Positions 6,628-11,793 of a stretch of 11,793 nt of DNA are shown here, piece after piece. The notes under the pieces are model-generated. The model saw only the letters and a list, made by a program, of their open reading frames with translations. It did not search any database and had not been told where the DNA came from. This stretch comes from CAVZLD01 sp964522605. Its GTDB lineage: Bacteria; Planctomycetota; Planctomycetia; Pirellulales; Pirellulaceae. A program made the translations under genes and the position numbers. Every line of letters begins with the position of its first letter. Position 1 is the first letter of the stretch. The stretch is from the NCBI GenBank assembly GCA_964522605.1, contig CAZFWV010000219.1, forward strand, positions 1-11,793, read 5' to 3'.

Positions 6628-9621
6628 TCATTGCCGGGCCGGTGGCGAACTGGCATCGATCAACAGATAGCCGGCCCAGAAAAAAGGATGCTCCGCCGAC
6701 GGAACCTGGCCTTCCGTTACGCCTTTGAGACGTGGTTCGGCGGTCGGATCGAGCGGAGCAGAGCGCGTTAATTGAATCGCTCGCTGCCACGCGACGGCGG
6801 GCGCCTCGCGCGGCATCTCCTGCAGAAACTCCCGAAGCAACTCCATGCTCGTTCGTCCCCCCGTACGCCAGCGGCTCAGAACCACACTGCGCGAGCCACT
6901 GGCCATCAAACCACAAACGGAAAGGAAGATTTCGTCGCCCGTCGTTCGCATGCGCAATCCCGTCTCGGCCGCCGTCGGAAAACCGGGTAGCACGATCTGT
7001 GCCGGCCCATCCCAGGGCAGCTGCAACCAATCCGCGAGCGAACTGCCGGGTTGACCGCGATCGATCGCGGCCGGTGCCCAGTTCCAGGGAGACTTCGTCG
7101 CATCGTCCAGATCTTCCAGTACGAGCAACGTGTCCCACTGTCCCGCCAATACGGACGACGGTGCGGGCAGCGGTTCTCGGAGCCGAATCGCCTGGGGACG
7201 CAACTGCTGGATCTCCGCAACCGTCGCCTCCAAGATGGGCGCCGTATCGGGACCGAATAATCTTCCCACCGCGATCGCCGTGGCTCCCGTACCGACGGTT
7301 GGTCGCGGATCGGAGACCGCCAGGGAGAGTGTGGGTGCGTAGCGGATCGCCGTCAGTTCGATCAGGGCCTGGGGGCCGCGCGCGGTCGGCACCTGCAACA
7401 CCTCGAACGGAAGGTACCAGAGAAACCCATCCGGAACGATGATCAGTTCCTGCGTCTCCTGTAAGACTTCGGGCGTCAGCTTCTCGGCCAAAGGCTTGAA
7501 AACAGCCTCCGCCGACGCCTTCCATTTCTCACTCGCCAACAAGCTGGCATTCATCACCTGATTGCGGTCGTAATTGCCCATTTCGCGCACGAGTTCGACG
7601 AGCGATTTTTTCAGTTGGGGAACACCGGTCAACGGCCATTGTTCATACCGTTTTCCCGCGGTGATCAAAATCGCATGGACTTCGCGCGAAGTTACGCTGA
7701 ATCCGAGAATCGTTTGCCCGGGCTTGAGCTGCGCCTGCAATTGATCGAGCGGTTTCAGCGGAGGAAACAGGCGAGTCGCCGGCTCCGGACGCAGAGCGAT
7801 TTCGGCCAGGATCTGTTCCTGCTGCTGACTGTCTTTTAGCAGCTGCTGGGCATATTGAATCTGCTCTCGCGTCTGTTCGGCCGCCTCAGGAAAGACGGGC
7901 AGTTTCTGCAAAGAGCTTCGGGCCTCGTTGGAACTGCGTGACAGCTCATTTAAGCGCGGAAATCGAGCAAAGAGTTCCTGACGCTGCAGGCGCGTAGCTT
8001 CGTCGAGTAGCACGTCGGGAGCCTCCACAACCCAACGCAGCGCCAGCAGCCGGCCGCCGAGCGGCAGTTCTTGATAAAATTTCTGACGACGCACCAAGTC
8101 GCTGACCAAGACGAGTGCGGCTAAGTCGCGCCGCGCCATCGAGATTTCCAGCCAGCGGTTGTAGGAGGCCTGCAAGTCCGAGACTTGCACCAGGAGCGTG
8201 TTGAAGGGATCCGTCTGCCAGTCCTGCGCCGTCGGCTCGCCAAGCGTTTCGTTGTAGAGCAGGTCCGCAATGCGGTCGGAGATCGCCTCGGTCCGATGCA
8301 GATTGTCAACCAGTCGAATCTGCAGCAACCGCTCGGAAAGACGAGCCTGAGATTTCAGGGCGCCGGCCAGCGCACTTTGACCGGCCGCCGTCTTCCCGCC
8401 TTGGAATTCGGCGAGTGCGGTGATGTATTGGAATCGAGCGCCCAAACGCCCGGCCGCCAGATCACTGCGACCTGTTGCCCGACGGACCTGCCGCAGCCAA
8501 CCGTCACATTCTCGCGTCGCATTCAGCAGGGCGGAGTTTTCGGCCGCATCGAGCAGGATCGAGGCGGCGGCGCGGTCGTACCCCTGGGACTTGGCCCAAA
8601 CGGCCGCATTCTCCAGCGGCGGAAACAGTTGCTGCCCGCCCGTGCGCATGTACATCTGAGTCGCCAGGCGAAATGCATCCTCCAAGACGTCTCCCTGCCC
8701 AAAGAGCGCGGCCGGGAACGTGGCGTCGAAAAAACAGCGTCCTGCGGCTTCCCACTCCTGTTGCTCTAACAACAACTTCCCCAACTCGACCAGCGCAACT
8801 CCGGTCAGGGGGTGATCCAACTGGCCTCCGACAACCAGCGATTGACGTAGAAGATCGATCGCCTCCTGTCGGTCTCCGGCCGTGGCTTTGGCAATCGCCA
8901 GTTGCACATTCAACAGTGTTCCCGCCCAATGGTTACCCGCAAAAGGGCGCTTGGCGAGTTCTCGTTCCAGATCCGAGTTCAGGCGGTCGTACGCGCCCAC
9001 CGGTCCCAACAGCTCGCGCCTCCGCTGCAGCGAAACCGCGACACAGCGAAAGATTTCGATCACGCGCAACGGGTACAGTTCCGGCGGCGCCACGATCCCT
9101 CCCTGTCGAACAACACGATCGATATCCGTACCCTGCAGGCTGAGCACGGTTTCTGGGAACTGTCCGGGTACACACGGCCGGGTACTCGGTCCCCAAGGCA
9201 GTCCACCCGCAATCTGGGCTGGGGGCACGGCGGGCGGAAACTGCAGACGCTTCATCCATCCGGAGTGTGCCAGCAGCAGTCGCAGTGCCGCTTCATGCTG
9301 CTGCAGCGCGGCATCCAGATCGCCCAAGTGATAATTGCATTCGCCGATCATGGCGTAATAGCAGATCGAATCGACCCACCGCCCCTCGCTGCTGCGAACC
9401 CCACTCCGCGCTGCACTCTGAAAACCGCGCAGAGCATCTCGATATTCGCCCGCATAAAACGATCGCAAAGCGAGGAAATAGATATCTCTTGGGACTGCGG
9501 ATCCGTCGCGAATCTGCGCCCAACAGGACCCTGACAGCAAAGCTGCCAAGATCAGCCAAGCGATGGCAGCAACCCGAACGGCCCGCCTGCGCCACCAAAC
9601 TGCTGTGATCCCGCGCATCAT
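6628..9621 (-). CDS. exported TPR-like/CHAT-type protein with a probably inactive CHAT domain
   Basis: The 997-residue protein starts at a tandem ATG-ATG (9621/9618) after GGGGAG. A TTG start at 9654 is possible but less likely. A signal peptide follows (core about 15-30, cleavage near C-W-A at 35). Helical TPR-like repeats seem to fill about 45-620, for example A-L-R-S-F-Y-A-G-E-Y-R-D-A-L near 51-64. The CHAT domain covers about 625-990. Typical features are L-I-I-V-P-D-G-F-L-W-Y-L-P-F-E (726-740), S-V-V-L-S-R-W (912-918) and H-P-F-F-W-A-G-Y (978-985). The usual catalytic His segment reads L-L-V-L-E-D-L-D-D (832-840) with no His, and the usual L-S-A-C-E-T-G segment reads V-L-P-G-F-P-T-A-A-E (877-886) with no Cys. 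CHAT proteins are caspase-like peptidases, so this one is probably a pseudo-enzyme acting by binding. Its upstream region is shared with the divergent lipoprotein gene. Confidence 0.87.
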   Translation of the reverse strand: MMRGITAVWWRRRAVRVAAIAWLILAALLSGSCWAQIRDGSAVPRDIYFLALRSFYAGEYRDALRGFQSAARSGVRSSEGRWVDSICYYAMIGECNYHLGDLDAALQQHEAALRLLLAHSGWMKRLQFPPAVPPAQIAGGLPWGPSTRPCVPGQFPETVLSLQGTDIDRVVRQGGIVAPPELYPLRVIEIFRCVAVSLQRRRELLGPVGAYDRLNSDLERELAKRPFAGNHWAGTLLNVQLAIAKATAGDRQEAIDLLRQSLVVGGQLDHPLTGVALVELGKLLLEQQEWEAAGRCFFDATFPAALFGQGDVLEDAFRLATQMYMRTGGQQLFPPLENAAVWAKSQGYDRAAASILLDAAENSALLNATRECDGWLRQVRRATGRSDLAAGRLGARFQYITALAEFQGGKTAAGQSALAGALKSQARLSERLLQIRLVDNLHRTEAISDRIADLLYNETLGEPTAQDWQTDPFNTLLVQVSDLQASYNRWLEISMARRDLAALVLVSDLVRRQKFYQELPLGGRLLALRWVVEAPDVLLDEATRLQRQELFARFPRLNELSRSSNEARSSLQKLPVFPEAAEQTREQIQYAQQLLKDSQQQEQILAEIALRPEPATRLFPPLKPLDQLQAQLKPGQTILGFSVTSREVHAILITAGKRYEQWPLTGVPQLKKSLVELVREMGNYDRNQVMNASLLASEKWKASAEAVFKPLAEKLTPEVLQETQELIIVPDGFLWYLPFEVLQVPTARGPQALIELTAIRYAPTLSLAVSDPRPTVGTGATAIAVGRLFGPDTAPILEATVAEIQQLRPQAIRLREPLPAPSSVLAGQWDTLLVLEDLDDATKSPWNWAPAAIDRGQPGSSLADWLQLPWDGPAQIVLPGFPTAAETGLRMRTTGDEIFLSVCGLMASGSRSVVLSRWRTGGRTSMELLREFLQEMPREAPAVAWQRAIQLTRSAPLDPTAEPRLKGVTEGQVPSAEHPFFWAGYLLIDASSPPARQ

Positions 9622-9626
9622 CCGAT

Positions 9627-9632
9627 CTCCCC
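9627..9632 (-). promoter_or_regulatory. ribosome binding site deciding the start of the CHAT-type gene
   Basis: GGGGAG on the minus strand lies five bases before the first ATG (9621) and eight before the second (9618). Either is possible; the choice changes the protein by one residue. Confidence 0.65.
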
Positions 9633-9662
9633 TCTGTTCGCCGAGAAAAACCAATCACTTTC

Positions 9663-9692
9663 ATCATAGTGAACGGCATCGCGCGATACGAA
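9663..9692 (-). promoter_or_regulatory. weak candidate promoter for the CHAT-type gene
   Basis: On the minus strand TATGAT (9668-9663) is a good -10 element, but the hexamer 18 bases upstream, TTCGTA (9692-9687), is a poor -35. It would give a leader of roughly 35 bases. Confidence 0.22.
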
Positions 9693-9750
9693 CTTCTCCA
9701 GCACCATCGGCCCGCCCCGGAGACGGTAATGCGGAAGTTGGGCATGTCGA

Positions 9751-9780
9751 TTGAAGTCTGCGGGTTGTTCGGTCGATAAC
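9751..9780 (+). promoter_or_regulatory. candidate promoter for the small lipoprotein gene
   Basis: TTGAAG (9751-9756) and GATAAC (9775-9780) are separated by 18 bases, a plausible sigma70-like pair. Transcription would start near 9787, about 35 bases before the ATG at 9823. Confidence 0.33.
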
Positions 9781-9822
9781 GATCGTGACGATTCAAGCAA
9801 TTTTGCGAGGGAGTGCTATCAC

Positions 9823-10062
9823 ATGGATCGGAACGGATCGAAATCCCGGTGGGAAAGCCTGCTGGCGTTCGGCCTGCTGGCACTCGGCTGCCTGGGAACG
9901 ACGGGCTGCCAGGTCGATGTCGCCGGAATGACGTTGCCCAGCCCATACTACTTGTCCGATGACCTGCAGTACTTCCCCGCAGGTCCAGAGTTCAAATTGT
10001 CCAACGAAGCGGCCGCCATGAAGGCGTATAAAGCCGAAGCGCTAGGGGAAGATCTTCCCTAG
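9823..10062 (+). CDS. small predicted lipoprotein of unknown function
   Basis: This is a 79-residue protein. A GAGGGAG ribosome site at 9807-9813 favours the ATG at 9823; a TTG start at 9751 would add 24 charged residues before the signal sequence and is unlikely. After a basic start (K7, R9) comes a hydrophobic stretch (13-24) ending at L-G-T-T-G-C with C29 as the probable lipidated cysteine. The lipobox is relaxed, with Thr at -3. The mature part is short and distinctive: T-L-P-S-P-Y-Y-L (37-44), D-L-Q-Y-F-P-A-G-P-E-F-K-L (47-59), then an Ala-rich helix to about 73. From memory, similar Y-Y-L...D-x-Q-Y-F-P-x-G-P-E-F-K-L proteins occur in planctomycetes; no function is known to me. It is divergent from the CHAT-type gene and 110 bases upstream of the protease-like gene on the same strand. 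Confidence 0.78.
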   Translation: MDRNGSKSRWESLLAFGLLALGCLGTTGCQVDVAGMTLPSPYYLSDDLQYFPAGPEFKLSNEAAAMKAYKAEALGEDLP

Positions 10063-10128
10063 ACCGCGACGCTTCCGGATTCCAAATTCCTGGATCCCGG
10101 CGGCGGGTTTCGGTTATACTCCAGGCGT

Positions 10129-10152
10129 GTTCCATCCAGGGGTAGATGGAAC
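10129..10152 (+). promoter_or_regulatory. 8-bp perfect hairpin in the leader of the protease-like gene
   Basis: GTTCCATC (10129-10136) and GATGGAAC (10145-10152) are perfect reverse complements around an eight-base loop, 20 bases before the ATG at 10173. A TATACT at 10115-10120 could be a -10 element that would start transcription about where the hairpin begins, but no good -35 is present. The hairpin could be a 5' stabiliser, an operator, or a weak end for the lipoprotein transcript. GGGGGT at 10156-10161 is the probable ribosome site. Confidence 0.45.
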
Positions 10153-10172
10153 CGCTGGGGGTATGTAAACCG

Positions 10173-11793
10173 ATGCAAAAAACTCTGTCTGGCGTCACGC
10201 TGACGCTCTGGCTGGTCTGTGCCGCTTCCCAGGTTGAGGCGGGAAAACCGTACATTCTGCTCGGTCCCGCGGACGAATTGGCGCTCGATCAGCCCCGGGT
10301 GGCGATCGAGTTAATCGATCCACGAACCGGCAACTCGATCGGACCAGAACTTACCAATACGTTTTTGCTCGACACGGGTGCCAACAGCATTCTCGCCGGC
10401 GACGATGCGGTATCCGAACTCGCCCCGCAAGGCTACCGAACGGAGGGCACGTTCATCGAGTTCGGCGTCGCGGGCTCAGCAGAGTTCGACGTTTCTGCAG
10501 AGTATCACGTGCGATTCGGCGGGTCGGACGGCGTTATTCAGACGCTGGAAAACGCCCGAATCCTCTCCAGTACGCAGACCAGCTTCTGCCCTGTCCCCGG
10601 ACTCTGCTCGTTCTTCGGCATCATCGGCATGCCAGCGATGAACGAGCGCGTTACGACGCTGAATCTGAGCGGCCTCGGCGGCGGAGGGGGAAACGGGGAT
10701 CCCTTTGACATCTTTGATCTTCTCGAGGGGGGGCTGGACTTCGACTTCTTGGCAACCACTTTTGCCAATGATCTACCGGCCACAAGCCAGCGGCGCTACA
10801 CGGTTCCCCTCGAACCCCTGCATTTCGATCCCGGTGAGACCGGACCGTTGCCGGTTTGGGTCGATCTGCCTGCGATCAGAACCACGATGAGACACGAGGG
10901 CACCGAGCAGCGGGGCAACTTTGTCCTGGACACCGGCGCCCAACTCAGCCTGATTTCGAGCCAAATGGCCTTCGACCTGGGATTGGATACGAACGGAAAC
11001 GGCGATCTGAGGGACGAGGCGATCGGCACGCAGCCGATCGGCGGGGTGGGAGGCACGATCGAGGCGCCGATCCTGCTGGTTGAAGAGTTAAGTGTGCCGA
11101 CCGATCAGGGGATCGACCTGGTCTTCACGAACCTGACCATGTCGGTCGTCGACATTCACCCCACAATCGATGGTATTTTCGGGATGAATCTCCTGTCCAG
11201 TGGCTGGATGGGATCGCTGCTCGGCGGCTGGGGTGACTTGGCCGACCTGCTGAATGATGCCGGGATGGGTGATCTGCTCGGCAGCCTGGGAGGCCTGGGA
11301 TTGGGCGAGGGATCCAGCACGCCATTGTTCGAAAAAGTGCACTTTGATTTCCGCGGTTTTGAGCAGGGCAATGGCCGGATGGTCCTCGATTTGATGCCGG
11401 ACGTCGCGAGCATTGCGGTCAGCGGAACGGGGCACGGAGACTTGGACCTGGACGGGGACGTCGACTTCGACGATCGACTTGAGTGGGTCCAGAACGTGAA
11501 AAACACCTATTTTGGCGATGCGAATCTCGACGGAGAATTCAACACGACCGACCTCGTTCAGGTTCTTCAGGCAGGCGAGTATGAGGATGGAATCCTGGAG
11601 AACTCGGATTGGTCTACCGGGGACTGGAACGCGGATTACGAATTCGACACGGCCGACATTGTTCTCGCGCTGCAAGAGGGCGCGTATGAACAGGGCCCCC
11701 GCGCGGTTGGCGTTTCATCGGTTCCCGAACCCTCGAGTCTGCTACTGATCGGCTGGTGCGCCGCTTGGCTGCTGACGTTGCGTCGGCGCCGTT
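10173..11793 (+). CDS. two-lobed aspartic-protease-like protein with dockerin-like loops and PEP-CTERM tail (3' end cut by window)
   Basis: The open frame runs 540 codons to the window end and probably lacks only its stop codon. A signal peptide (1 to about 23, V-E-A-G) is followed by two aspartic-protease-like lobes. The first has L-L-D-T-G-A-N with D67 and, later, G-I-I-G-M-P (149-154). The second has V-L-D-T-G-A-Q with D253 and D-G-I-F-G-M-N-L-L (333-341). D-T-G-A plus a later hydrophobic-hydrophobic-Gly motif is the hallmark of retropepsin/pepsin folds, so one chain supplies both catalytic aspartates. Each lobe then has a Gly/Asp/Leu-rich insert (166-194 and 342-382). Residues 422-506 hold three EF-hand or dockerin-like loops (D-L-D-L-D-G-D near 423-429, D-A-N-L-D-G-E near 449-455, D-W-N-A-D near 484-488). 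The C-terminus has V-P-E-P-S-S (518-522), a hydrophobic segment, and four arginines: a PEP-CTERM sorting signal. A surface-anchored protease is the best guess; activity is not shown. Confidence 0.86.
   Translation, partial: MQKTLSGVTLTLWLVCAASQVEAGKPYILLGPADELALDQPRVAIELIDPRTGNSIGPELTNTFLLDTGANSILAGDDAVSELAPQGYRTEGTFIEFGVAGSAEFDVSAEYHVRFGGSDGVIQTLENARILSSTQTSFCPVPGLCSFFGIIGMPAMNERVTTLNLSGLGGGGGNGDPFDIFDLLEGGLDFDFLATTFANDLPATSQRRYTVPLEPLHFDPGETGPLPVWVDLPAIRTTMRHEGTEQRGNFVLDTGAQLSLISSQMAFDLGLDTNGNGDLRDEAIGTQPIGGVGGTIEAPILLVEELSVPTDQGIDLVFTNLTMSVVDIHPTIDGIFGMNLLSSGWMGSLLGGWGDLADLLNDAGMGDLLGSLGGLGLGEGSSTPLFEKVHFDFRGFEQGNGRMVLDLMPDVASIAVSGTGHGDLDLDGDVDFDDRLEWVQNVKNTYFGDANLDGEFNTTDLVQVLQAGEYEDGILENSDWSTGDWNADYEFDTADIVLALQEGAYEQGPRAVGVSSVPEPSSLLLIGWCAAWLLTLRRRR

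Noticed and set aside
6732..7442. Plus-strand open frame of 236 codons inside the CHAT-type gene
   Set aside because: Arg/Pro/Ser-rich composition without motifs; shadow of the minus-strand coding region.
6446..7525. Minus-strand open frame of 359 codons overlapping the CHAT-type gene and the end of the PQQ-like gene
   Set aside because: It is in another frame of the CHAT-type gene, rich in G, R, A and S without motifs or export signal, and typical of shadow frames in GC-rich DNA.
9293..9946. Minus-strand open frame of 217 codons spanning the CHAT-type start and the divergent spacer
   Set aside because: Overlaps the supported start and the lipoprotein gene, has Arg/Ser-rich low-complexity composition, and shows no ribosome site or domain.

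Overview
The window most likely comes from a planctomycete (Planctomycetota, Pirellulales-like). I infer this from four traits. There is a PEP-CTERM protein whose C-terminus carries dockerin-like calcium loops. There is a secreted PQQ-like beta-propeller opening with an N-W-P-N-W-R-G-P motif. There is a periplasmic binding protein fused to an OmpA domain. There is also an exported CHAT-type protein. The base composition is GC-rich. All identifications come from reading motifs; no database search was run.

Layout. Positions 1-208 hold a nested inverted repeat and a direct repeat, with no gene. 209-2080 (minus) encodes an exported substrate-binding/OmpA fusion. A 355-base divergent spacer with one promoter candidate on each strand leads to 2436-2822 (plus), a small cupin. 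A 382-base spacer carries two composite palindromic elements. 3205-5037 (plus) is an exported glycoside hydrolase family 2 enzyme, followed by a 32-bp perfect inverted repeat. 5310-6623 (plus) is the exported PQQ-like propeller, which ends 4 bases from the stop of the convergent gene 6628-9621 (minus). That gene encodes a 997-residue exported repeat/CHAT-like protein. Its upstream region is shared with a divergent small lipoprotein gene (9823-10062, plus). The last gene, 10173 to the window end (plus), encodes a two-lobed aspartic-protease-like protein with three EF-hand/dockerin-like loops and a PEP-CTERM tail. Only its stop codon appears to be missing.

How the genes relate. Six of the seven proteins carry an export signal, so the region is dominated by envelope or surface functions: ligand capture tied to peptidoglycan, glycan cleavage, a propeller scaffold, and a surface protease. 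The spacers are large and palindrome-rich, the genes change direction repeatedly, and no tight operon is visible. I do not see one coherent pathway. The most interesting points are: the CHAT-like protein appears to lack both catalytic residues; the terminal protein carries two D-T-G-A active-site motifs in one chain, each lobe having the same kind of Gly/Asp/Leu-rich insert; and composite palindromes of one shared architecture fill the gaps around the glycosidase.
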